From an uncultured Roseibium sp. (GTDB taxonomy: Bacteria; Pseudomonadota; Alphaproteobacteria; Rhizobiales; Stappiaceae), in assembly GCF_947494555.1 (NCBI RefSeq), contig NZ_CANLVF010000007.1:310001-374000 (forward strand): a DNA stretch of 64,000 nt, written 5' to 3'. This document shows positions 25,424-32,929 of the stretch, piece after piece. Made by a program: the position numbers and the translations under genes. The notes under the pieces are model-generated. The model was not told the DNA's origin, ran no database searches, and worked only from the letters and a program-made list of their open reading frames with translations. Numbering within the stretch: position 1 is the stretch's first letter; each line of letters opens with the position of its first letter.

Positions 25424-26758
25424 ATGTTCTCAGTTCTCGCCAACAGGACCTACCGGCATCTCTTTGCAGCCCAGTTCATAGCCCTTTTCGGCACGGGGCT
25501 CATGACGGTTGCACTTGCTCTGCTTGCCTACGACCTTGCTGGCGCGGATGCCGGTGCCGTGCTCGGAACAGCTCTTGCCATAAAGATGGTTGTCTATGTC
25601 ACCTTGTCGCCACTCGCGGGTGGCTTTGCAGCACGGCTTCCGCGAAGGTCATTTCTGGTCATCCTCGATCTGATACGGGCCGGAACGGCGATCGCTCTGC
25701 CCTTCGTCGATGCGGTCTGGCAGATCTATCTTCTGATCGCGCTTCTGCAATCGGCATCGGCCGCCTTCACACCGACCTTCCAGGCGACAATCCCCGACAT
25801 TCTTCCTGACGAGGAGGATTACACCAACGCGTTGTCGCTCTCGCGGATGGCATACGACCTTGAAAATCTTCTAAGCCCAGTCATAGCGGCGCTATTGATC
25901 GGCCTGATCGGATTTCATTGGCTTTTCGCAGGCACGGTCGCAGGTTTTTTGCTGTCTGCGGCACTGATTGTGTCCGTGGCGCTTCCAACCGTCCGGAATC
26001 TCTCACAGCGCTCGCCATTCAAACGCATTTCACAGGGCATGCGGATCTATCTGGGCACACCGCGCCTCAAGGGCCTCATGGCGCTCAATCTGACCGTGGC
26101 CGCCACGGGTGCGATTGTGATCGTCAATACTGTCGTGATCGTCAAAACACTGCTTGGCGGAAGTGATGCCGACCTTGCTCTCACGATGGCCGCCTATGGC
26201 GGTGGCTCGATGGCGATGGCGCTCGCCATTCCACGCCTTTTGTCCTCGATCAAGGACCGGAGCCTCATGCTTGGTGGCGCGATTTTCATGCCGCTTTTGC
26301 TGATCCTGCTGTCTGCCCTCATAACGGGGCTCGAGCCGTCAGATCTCTGGCCCTATCTCTTGATGATCTGGTTCCTTATGGGCGTCGCCAATTCGGCGGT
26401 GCTTGTACCGTCCGGACGCCTCTTGCGCAACTCGGCGCATACAGAAGACCGTCCGATGGTCTTTGCCGCGCAGTTCGCTCTCTCCCACGGCTGCTGGCTG
26501 ATCACCTATCCGCTTGCGGGTTGGCTCGGAAGCGCGGCTGGTCTTTCAGCAACCGTCGTGACACTGGCAGTGCTCGCGGTGATCGGAACTCTGGCCGCTT
26601 TGCGTCTTTGGCCATCGTCGGACGCACGCGTCCTCATTCACGAACATCCTGAACTTCCGGCCGACCATCCGCATATTAGAAGTGCCCACGGTAAGCAGCA
26701 CGCCCACACCTATGTGATCGACGATCTCCACACCGGTTGGCCGAACGGCCGGTTCTGA
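25424..26758 (+). CDS. MFS exporter with His-rich C-terminal tail
   Basis: The 444-residue protein has eleven to twelve hydrophobic segments and fits the MFS_3/EntS-like group: NRTYRHLFAAQFIALFGTGL, the loop GGFAARLPRRSFLVILDLIR, FQATIPDILPDEEDYTNALS, and SRMAYDLENLLSP. After the last helix a tail of about 40 residues is rich in His (HEHPELPADHPHI, HGKQHAHTYVIDDLH). His-rich tails in MFS proteins such as NreB bind divalent metals, so export of nickel or another metal is possible but unproven. It is 193 bases downstream of puuD and probably has its own promoter. Confidence 0.9.
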   Translation: MFSVLANRTYRHLFAAQFIALFGTGLMTVALALLAYDLAGADAGAVLGTALAIKMVVYVTLSPLAGGFAARLPRRSFLVILDLIRAGTAIALPFVDAVWQIYLLIALLQSASAAFTPTFQATIPDILPDEEDYTNALSLSRMAYDLENLLSPVIAALLIGLIGFHWLFAGTVAGFLLSAALIVSVALPTVRNLSQRSPFKRISQGMRIYLGTPRLKGLMALNLTVAATGAIVIVNTVVIVKTLLGGSDADLALTMAAYGGGSMAMALAIPRLLSSIKDRSLMLGGAIFMPLLLILLSALITGLEPSDLWPYLLMIWFLMGVANSAVLVPSGRLLRNSAHTEDRPMVFAAQFALSHGCWLITYPLAGWLGSAAGLSATVVTLAVLAVIGTLAALRLWPSSDARVLIHEHPELPADHPHIRSAHGKQHAHTYVIDDLHTGWPNGRF

Positions 26759-26851
26759 TAGACCCGCTTATTTCCCTGCAACGGTGGATCAATGATGAAG
26801 TGCGGGCTCATACCAAGCTCAAGAATTAAGAATCGATCTGACCGGGTTTGA

Positions 26852-27034
26852 AGGCTGGTCGGCATCGCGCTGATGCTCGCGGTATTTGCCCTGACAGCCG
26901 TTGTGGCAAGGAAAATACTTCTCGAGGCCATGGCGCGTGCCGGTCCCAACATCACCCAGGTTTCCCGCGTGATGGATCTGCTTGCAGGGACATTCATCAT
27001 CATGTTTGCAAGCATGGATCTCATCAAGGTGTGA
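26852..27034 (+). pseudogene. Probable remnant of a LysE/RhtB-family exporter gene (C-terminal part)
   Basis: This frame follows a stop at 26849-26851 and encodes about 60 residues: a membrane segment VGIALMLAVFALTAVVARKI, then VMDLLAGTFIIMFASMDLIK and a stop. The arrangement of a last helix after [RS]xMxxxAGxxxIxFxxxL resembles the end of LysE/RhtB amino-acid exporters. No matching N-terminal two thirds are found upstream, where the MFS gene ends 93 bases away. It is therefore best read as a 5'-truncated remnant. An independent small membrane protein starting at ATG 26873 is the alternative. Confidence 0.4.
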
Positions 27035-27039
27035 AATGC

Positions 27040-27609
27040 TCAGTGCTCACGCGGATGGGCATCTGCTGAAAGCAACGCCGACGTTCCTACCGGGTTGACC
27101 TTCACCCAGGACGTTTCAAACCGTCCATCGGTGTCGCCTTCACCAGAGGCACTCTGACCCAATTGGAAACCCGTGCCTGCCTTCACGATGCAGCCCGCCG
27201 ATTTGGCGATCACCTTGAGAGCGTGCGAGCTGTAGGCGTTGTTGGCAGTGTCATATTTTTCGATTGCTCTCGCATCCGTCATATTGCGTGCGCGGCGGGT
27301 TGCGGCGAACAGGCAGGAATGGATTTCAATATCTCTGTTTTTCGTGAACAACGCATCGCCGACCGCCTTCCAGAAACAGGTATGCGTGTGGGTTATCCCG
27401 GCCCCGATATTGATCGTATCCTTGTTGCCGTGGGCGTTGAAAACGACAACAGTGTAGTGATTTCTTGGCCCGCAAACCGCTTGAACGGCCTTTGTCATTT
27501 GACCAATCGACTGGTTCTTCGGGATTTTGAGATGCCGGGCGGCAGGGCCCTGCTTGAATCTCAGTCCGGCATCGTAAATATTCGCGTCGTGAATGTACAA
27601 AGCAGTCAT
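27040..27609 (-). CDS. Hypothetical protein with caspase-like His/Cys pattern
   Basis: The protein of about 189 residues is not one I recognise. VVVFNAHGNKDTINIG (His60-Gly61) and IEIHSCLFAATRRARN (Cys99) are placed as the HG and C motifs of clan CD-like cysteine peptidase folds or DUF4347-type domains, each following a hydrophobic strand. The C-terminal part, AKSAGCIVKAGTGFQ then DGRFETSWVKVNPVG, also has the look of the strand after the catalytic core. There is no signal peptide. ATG at 27609 is chosen with AGTGAG six bases upstream; TTG at 27654 would add 15 residues. It follows the SH3/LemA/VWA genes on the same strand after about 100 bases. Confidence 0.65.
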   Translation of the reverse strand: MTALYIHDANIYDAGLRFKQGPAARHLKIPKNQSIGQMTKAVQAVCGPRNHYTVVVFNAHGNKDTINIGAGITHTHTCFWKAVGDALFTKNRDIEIHSCLFAATRRARNMTDARAIEKYDTANNAYSSHALKVIAKSAGCIVKAGTGFQLGQSASGEGDTDGRFETSWVKVNPVGTSALLSADAHPREH

Positions 27610-27707
27610 GTCCAGCTCACTTTTCTCTGTAAAATCAATAATTTGGTCGTGCAATTGCAGTTCAGTTCAAAACCTTTCTTCGGGTTGCTTTGTCGCCCAC
27701 GTTTCAC

Positions 27708-28115
27708 CTAACGGTTCAGGATCGGATCGAGATAGATTCCGGGTAGAAAACCGGTCATGCCGTAGTGATCGATCTGACACCAGACACCACCAAGCAGTTC
27801 GCGCTTTGCCTCCACGCTCGCATCTTCGAATGTCAGTGGCACGATTTCCGGGGCGCAGTTCAGAACAAGGATTTCGCTGGCGGACCTGGTCAGGCTTCCG
27901 ACAGTTGCAGCGTTCCGGTGACCCGCAGAGCGCACCACAAGCCGCATGCCCTCGGGAACATTTCGCAGCCTGTAGGCCGGACCCCAGATGCCGAAGCCTG
28001 GCAGATCATTGACTTCCGCAGGATCATCGCTGCTTGCGTTCACCTGCTGCGAGCCGACCCCCGCCAGGAGCATGCAAAGGATCACCCAGAGTGATTTCGA
28101 GGCGGGCATGGTCAT
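27708..28115 (-). CDS. Small secreted SH3-like domain protein
   Basis: The 135-residue protein has a signal peptide (SLWVILCMLLAGVGSQQVNA) and one compact beta-rich domain: AYRLRNVPEGMRLVVRSAGH, SASEILVLNCAPEIVPLTFE, and GVWCQIDHYGMTGFLPGIYL. The WC..I...G..GFLPG..L end is the usual end of bacterial SH3-like domains. Two Cys (in LNCAPE and VWCQI) could form a disulfide. GGAGAAG precedes the ATG at 28115; the upstream gene ends at 28137, so it belongs to the same operon. Likely periplasmic; ligand unknown. Confidence 0.75.
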   Translation of the reverse strand: MTMPASKSLWVILCMLLAGVGSQQVNASSDDPAEVNDLPGFGIWGPAYRLRNVPEGMRLVVRSAGHRNAATVGSLTRSASEILVLNCAPEIVPLTFEDASVEAKRELLGGVWCQIDHYGMTGFLPGIYLDPILNR

Positions 28116-28136
28116 CGGTCTTCTCCCGGGCAACAT

Positions 28137-29816
28137 TCAGCGGGCCAGCCCGGCCTGCCGGGCATCGTTCAGGGCACTTGCACAGATCTGGGCCGAAGAC
28201 GGTGCCAGGGTTTCCACGCGGTGCTTCTTTAAAATTGCGGCAAAGGCATCGAGATCCGCCGCGAACCCAAGACGAATGGTGACGATCATCGCATCGCCGA
28301 GCGCGAGGCAGGGATCTCCTGGCTGAAAAGTCGAAGCGTTCGCTGTGGCCACACCGGCGCCTGGCGCTGCCGGTCCCGCGGATGCAGCCTGCTGACCCGC
28401 AGGATCAAACTCCGGAATGAAATCGGAAGGATGAATTCCGATCTCGGCTCCCCCGGCGATCATTGCCGCCGGATCTTCTCCACCTGCTCCTGAAGCAAGC
28501 GGGACCCCTTGGGCAATGGTGACCCATGGCCGGTTGTCGTTCACAATCAGTCCGACCGCAATCAGCTCAGCCATAATGAACGCGCATTGCCGCGGCTGCG
28601 CAGACGCAACGCTGACAACACCCTGCGCTGCCAGAACCCGCAGCACAGCGTCGCGGTCTGCGCGCGACTGCCCCCTTAACAGGGGGCTGATTTGGGGTTG
28701 CAAAATAATGCAGGCCTCTTCAAGCAGCCGCTCGTTTGCGGGCTGCCCGCCGGGAGCCGCGTTTGGCGTCCCGCCGGCTTGCGCAGCGGGCGCCTGCGGC
28801 GCTGGCCGTGCAGCTTGAGATGGACCCGGATTTGGTGACGGCACAGGAACCGCAGCGGCCTTTGAACCGCCGGAACCCGCTCCCAACCCGTTTTCGGCGA
28901 GCTTCCACAGCCCTTCATCCTGGGCAATCAAGTCGAGAGCTTTCCGGCAGGCAGCCTGGTCCGCTGTCGCCTCGGTGCTTTTAACACCTGCCAGAACGTA
29001 AATGCTGCGCATGTCCTGGATTTGTCTGGTGCCCGCCTGAGCATTGATGATCTTCGTGATCCGATCCAGCTCGGTGCAAGCGTTGAACGCCGGATCTGCG
29101 GGCGCCGCAGCTTGTCCCTGGCTGGCGGGAGACCCGGCAGCGTTTGTGCCGGATGACTGTGCCGAGGGGACAGATTGTGCACGCAGAGCCAAGGTGATTT
29201 TCATCGAGGCAATCTGGTTCGTCCCCTGAAGCACCAGTTGGGCTGTCTGATTTCCCAGGCCGGTAAACGTCACGCCGACATTCATCGGCATGCCACCCCA
29301 GCTGCCGAAACCACCGGACCATGGCCCCGCATCCCGGCCGGTCAATCCAATTGGTGCATCCGTCACTTCCCTGGGCAGGGTGAGCGTCGCCGCTGTCGGT
29401 GACGATTTCCGGAGACTGACCGTGCCCGTTGCATCGACCGGCGTCGGCTGCGTGATGCCTGCCGCAGTCACAGTGCCGCTGCCGCCAGTAACCGCGTAGA
29501 CATAATTTCCCAAATCGGCTTGCTCCGCACCGAGACCAGGTGCCTGAACCGGACTGTTCGAAATATGGCGCATATCGACCCAGCCATTGAGGCCAGGCAA
29601 GGCCACGACACACATCGTGCCTTCGCACTGATTGGTCACGTTGATCCCGCATGTACCAACGCCTATGCCGCCGATCACCGGCCCGTTCGTCGTCGGCGCA
29701 TCATAGACGCGCAGCGAATTCCCGTTTGGAGCAGACGCAACGCAGGTATTGCCCGCCGCAACTCCTGAGGAAACGGCCAAGCCCATCAAGACGATAAAGG
29801 CCAGCAAAAACTTCAT
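28137..29816 (-). CDS. Secreted SH3-domain protein with three Cys-x41/42-Cys repeats
   Basis: The 559-residue protein has a signal peptide (FLLAFIVLMGLAVSSGVAAG) and an N-terminal bacterial SH3 domain (about 24-86, NSLRVYDAPTTNGPVIG to GWVDMRHIS). Residues about 100-215 form a beta-rich domain with no family I recognise. Ala/Pro/Gly-rich linkers then separate three similar helical repeats, each framed by two cysteines: Cys247/Cys290, Cys369/Cys411 and Cys503/Cys545. The spacing (42, 41, 41 residues between) argues for intradomain disulfides in the periplasm. It starts four bases after lemA and is followed by a second SH3 protein, in one operon with DUF3137-like and VWA genes. Function unknown. 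Confidence 0.8.
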   Translation of the reverse strand: MKFLLAFIVLMGLAVSSGVAAGNTCVASAPNGNSLRVYDAPTTNGPVIGGIGVGTCGINVTNQCEGTMCVVALPGLNGWVDMRHISNSPVQAPGLGAEQADLGNYVYAVTGGSGTVTAAGITQPTPVDATGTVSLRKSSPTAATLTLPREVTDAPIGLTGRDAGPWSGGFGSWGGMPMNVGVTFTGLGNQTAQLVLQGTNQIASMKITLALRAQSVPSAQSSGTNAAGSPASQGQAAAPADPAFNACTELDRITKIINAQAGTRQIQDMRSIYVLAGVKSTEATADQAACRKALDLIAQDEGLWKLAENGLGAGSGGSKAAAVPVPSPNPGPSQAARPAPQAPAAQAGGTPNAAPGGQPANERLLEEACIILQPQISPLLRGQSRADRDAVLRVLAAQGVVSVASAQPRQCAFIMAELIAVGLIVNDNRPWVTIAQGVPLASGAGGEDPAAMIAGGAEIGIHPSDFIPEFDPAGQQAASAGPAAPGAGVATANASTFQPGDPCLALGDAMIVTIRLGFAADLDAFAAILKKHRVETLAPSSAQICASALNDARQAGLAR

Positions 29817-29820
29817 GGGG

Positions 29821-30429
29821 TCAGCCTCTCTCTTTCGGCGCGGGAACCGCCATTTCCAGACCATCTAGCGAGGGATCTTTTGAAATCGCCTTCATCTCGG
29901 CCTCGTCCAACGTGAACATTTCGGAAGGTTTGAGCCCATTGACGCCGGCAACAATGTTCCAGGGGATCGAGGCGACACGCGTGTTGAAGGCCTGGACATT
30001 GCCGTTGAAGATCCGACGCGCAGCCGCCACCTGATCTTCGGTTTCCTCAAGCTGCTTTTGCAGAACGACGAGATTTTCGGTCGCCGTGATCTCGGGATTG
30101 TCTTCGGTATAGGCAATGAGCTGACCAAGGGCCTGAGTGAGCCCAGCTTCAGCCTTGGCGATCTCTGCGTGACGTTCGGTTGCTAAGGCTTCAAGAGCGG
30201 CTGCCCGCGCAGCGACGATCTTCTCGACGATCGCCTGTTCGTGCCCGAGCGCGGTGCGCGCTGCCTGAACGAGATTGGGAACCAGCGCGTGACGGCGCTT
30301 GAGCTGAACCGTTATGCCGGACCAGGCTTCGTCAACGCGAAACTTGGCGGCCATGAGCGAGTTATAGCAAAGGACATATGTACCCACGACAACTGCGACG
30401 AGGAGTATCAAAGTCAAAACAACCGACAT
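29821..30429 (-). CDS. lemA: LemA family protein
   Basis: The 202-residue protein has an N-terminal membrane anchor (VLTLILLVAVVVGTYVLCYN) followed by the LemA helical bundle: YNSLMAAKFRVDEAWSGITV, QLKRRHALVPNLVQAART, a Glu-rich helix IVAARAAALEAL, and AARRIFNGNVQAFNTRVASI. The YN.L...R..V..AW..I.VQLKRR..L.PNLV pattern is diagnostic. LemA proteins sit in the cytoplasmic membrane; their biochemical role is not settled. It stands between the DUF3137-like gene (7-base gap) and the SH3 repeat gene (4-base gap). Confidence 0.95.
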   Translation of the reverse strand: MSVVLTLILLVAVVVGTYVLCYNSLMAAKFRVDEAWSGITVQLKRRHALVPNLVQAARTALGHEQAIVEKIVAARAAALEALATERHAEIAKAEAGLTQALGQLIAYTEDNPEITATENLVVLQKQLEETEDQVAAARRIFNGNVQAFNTRVASIPWNIVAGVNGLKPSEMFTLDEAEMKAISKDPSLDGLEMAVPAPKERG

Positions 30430-30436
30430 ATCCGGC

Positions 30437-31375
30437 TCACTCCGCGTAGTGTTTGAATGAAACGGCGGCCTCCGAAAATCCGGTCACCGCATCCTTGACG
30501 AAGGACTGCAATATTGTGTCGTCCAGGCCCTGCAGATTTCGAAATCCGGCAAAGAAAACCGTGTCGCGGTCGATGATCACCCGTGCTGCGAACCTCTCCG
30601 CAAGATCAAGCAGGGTTGTCTGGAGCGCAGGTGTCAGAACCTGAAGGACTTCGACGGAGACCCTGTCGAGCTGACCCTCATCGTCGCGCGCAGTGACACG
30701 AATGTTGAAAGCATCGTTGAACGCGATGCTTTCGGTTTTGAGATCACGGTCGAGCGGTCCGACCGAACTTTGGTTTTCAGGCATCAGCACAAGCCGGATG
30801 CGAGCGTCCCGATCGAGTTTGTAGGCCGCAACCATCATGATGACGTTGCCCTGCGAACCACTCCCGGCAGACTTTGTATTCTGCTTCGGACCACCGAACA
30901 GGGCCGTCGAGGAATGAGCACCCAGTCCCACCCAGAGCGGACTGCCGTTTTCCGCAGTGCCCCACATCTCACTCTCGATGACGAGCGGGATGGATCCCCC
31001 GACCCGCAGCTTGAAAATCTCCGGGATCTGTTGCCGGATCTTTCGCATGCGCACGTCAGGAATTTTGGACCGGAACCGAAAGCCGAGATGTTCGGCAGCG
31101 CTGCGCAACCGGTTCAACCGGTCCTTCGACGCACCGGTGAAGTGATCGATGGCAAAGCCACCGCCCATGCCGATGGTCACAAGGACAAATCCAATCGGCC
31201 GAAGGCTCTCACTGAAGATCGCGAGTAAAAACCCCGGCAGCGACAGCAAGAAGAACGGGACCTCAAGCTTCTTGAACGACGCCGGCAACAGAGGTTTGGT
31301 GCGTTCGAGCTGTGTTTCCGTCGCAGGCTGAATACGCGCTTCGAACGGATCCCAGAAAGTGGTTTGAGCACTCAC
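30437..31375 (-). CDS. DUF3137-like membrane protein
   Basis: The 312-residue protein has two adjacent hydrophobic helices near the N-terminus (FFLLSLPGFLLAIF and IGFVLVTIGMGGGFAI) and a long cytoplasmic or periplasmic beta-rich domain. The latter carries GPLDRDLKTESIAFNDAFNI, RVSVEVLQVLTPALQTTLLD and FFAGFRNLQG, an arrangement typical of DUF3137 proteins, which often pair with LemA. The start is GTG at 31375, overlapping the VWA gene stop by four bases (GTGA), so it is translationally coupled. Function is not established for this family. Confidence 0.75.
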   Translation of the reverse strand: MSAQTTFWDPFEARIQPATETQLERTKPLLPASFKKLEVPFFLLSLPGFLLAIFSESLRPIGFVLVTIGMGGGFAIDHFTGASKDRLNRLRSAAEHLGFRFRSKIPDVRMRKIRQQIPEIFKLRVGGSIPLVIESEMWGTAENGSPLWVGLGAHSSTALFGGPKQNTKSAGSGSQGNVIMMVAAYKLDRDARIRLVLMPENQSSVGPLDRDLKTESIAFNDAFNIRVTARDDEGQLDRVSVEVLQVLTPALQTTLLDLAERFAARVIIDRDTVFFAGFRNLQGLDDTILQSFVKDAVTGFSEAAVSFKHYAE

Positions 31376-32841
31376 GGGAACTCCAGGTCAATTGTCTGGT
31401 CCGATGCAGGCGCGACTTCGACCACTTCGATAAACGGGTCCCGTTTGCTTTTGTCCCAGGCTTCAACGCGCACCGCGTATTGTCCCGGCAACAGCAATAT
31501 CGGATCGCCGCCAATGCGCATGGCGATGAAATCGTCTTTGTTCTCGGTCGAAGCCCCTTTGTATATGTTGATCCTGACATCGAATTTTGTGAGCTCGCTG
31601 CCGTCGCGATTGAGCGCGCGGAAAAGAACTTTCGATGTGGGCGCAATGATCTCCGCTTGTGCGGTTTGACCGGTCTCCACGTCGATGTCGACACTTCCGG
31701 GCGACATTTTGTCGAGACGCGTGATGACCAGTCTTGCCCGGTATTTTCCGCTCGGGACGACCTTGACGAGGTTCTTCGTATAAGCGGAAAAGACCTCACC
31801 CGTTACGGTGTTTTCGATGTCCCAGCGATAATCGACGTCGGACAGCTTCAAGTCCTGGTTCATCAGGATCGCGGCGAGGTCGAGCTTTCCGGCACCAAGG
31901 ACGAGATTGACCTCCGTCATCTCGGTATCCGAAACGACAATCTGGGCCGATGCGGAACTGCCCCGGTCCGTGCGTGCGACCAGCCGGTACGCACCGGGAT
32001 CGAGCCGTCCGATGTATTGCGACACGGCGACCAGATCGATCTCCTCGCCGCTTTCCTTCACCGCGCTCCAGTACACCCGGACGCCATCGGCGTCCGTCAG
32101 CGAGGGGGCTCCTTCTTCGAGACTGACCGTTGCGGTGAGGTTCTTGGAAAGAGATACGGCGGGAGGCGCCGGCGCGGCCGTGGGAGCCGGCACCGGCGCC
32201 AGGGCAACCGTCTGTTGAAGCGCCTTGCTCAGATCGGATGCACTCGACGCATTCAGGAACAGACCGCCCGTATTCTCAGCCAGGCAGGCAACCTGCCGGC
32301 TTTCATCCGCGCTGAGACCGAAACCGATCACATGCGCGGTAAAATCGATGCCAAGCGACTCCAGTTCTGACGCCACTGCACAAGGATCTGCTTCGCAGGT
32401 TTCGATCCCATCTGTGATCAGAATGACTGTCGCCTTGTCTTCCTGATACCGAAGCTCTCCGGCTGCACGCCGCACCGCTTCCGTCAGCGGTGTCTTGCCC
32501 TTCGGGTTCAGCGCCTGAACGGACGAAATCAGCGCGCCTGACCGGGTCGCAGCCGGGCCGATCGGCACCAGCGTCTCGATATCATTACAATCGCCTTTCC
32601 GGTTGTGGCCGTAGGCAATCAGGCCGACATCCAGGTCCGGCGGCAATTGTCTGGCGACGCCAGCAAGGGTTTCACGCGCCGTGACGATCTTTGCGGTCCC
32701 GTCGATCTGTCCCCACATGGAACCCGAGCCATCGAAAACGATCATCGCGCGCCCTGGCGCGGCGTCTTGTGCTTTTGAGATCGTGGCGATGCAAGTAACT
32801 GTAAAAACGAAAATAAAAATCTTGATCCAACAAACGCGCAT
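31372..32841 (-). CDS. Secreted von Willebrand factor A domain protein
   Basis: The protein of about 489 residues has a signal peptide ending near TISKA and a VWA domain at about 30-215. Its metal-ion site DxSxS is present as Asp37-Gly-Ser39-Gly-Ser41 (VFDGSGSMWG), with Thr in GKTPLTEAV and Asp in LITDGIET. The C-terminal part (about 240-489) is beta-rich with several repeats of an YRLVARTDRG/ YRARLVITRL type, suggesting Ig-like or carboxypeptidase-regulatory-like modules. It heads the operon with DUF3137-like, LemA and SH3 genes and probably acts in the periplasm as an adhesion or assembly factor. ATG at 32841 begins a good signal peptide. Confidence 0.88.
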   Translation of the reverse strand: MRVCWIKIFIFVFTVTCIATISKAQDAAPGRAMIVFDGSGSMWGQIDGTAKIVTARETLAGVARQLPPDLDVGLIAYGHNRKGDCNDIETLVPIGPAATRSGALISSVQALNPKGKTPLTEAVRRAAGELRYQEDKATVILITDGIETCEADPCAVASELESLGIDFTAHVIGFGLSADESRQVACLAENTGGLFLNASSASDLSKALQQTVALAPVPAPTAAPAPPAVSLSKNLTATVSLEEGAPSLTDADGVRVYWSAVKESGEEIDLVAVSQYIGRLDPGAYRLVARTDRGSSASAQIVVSDTEMTEVNLVLGAGKLDLAAILMNQDLKLSDVDYRWDIENTVTGEVFSAYTKNLVKVVPSGKYRARLVITRLDKMSPGSVDIDVETGQTAQAEIIAPTSKVLFRALNRDGSELTKFDVRINIYKGASTENKDDFIAMRIGGDPILLLPGQYAVRVEAWDKSKRDPFIEVVEVAPASDQTIDLEFP

Positions 32842-32929
32842 TATCAAACATCCTTGTGTCGTCTGCCGACGCAAGAAGAGCACGCAGGTTTATCGAAGGA
32901 CAGCTGTGGATTTCATTAGGTTGCCGAGT

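Noticed and set aside
31312..32370. Plus-strand open frame of about 350 codons
   Set aside because: Antisense to the VWA gene, with no domain and no ribosome binding site.
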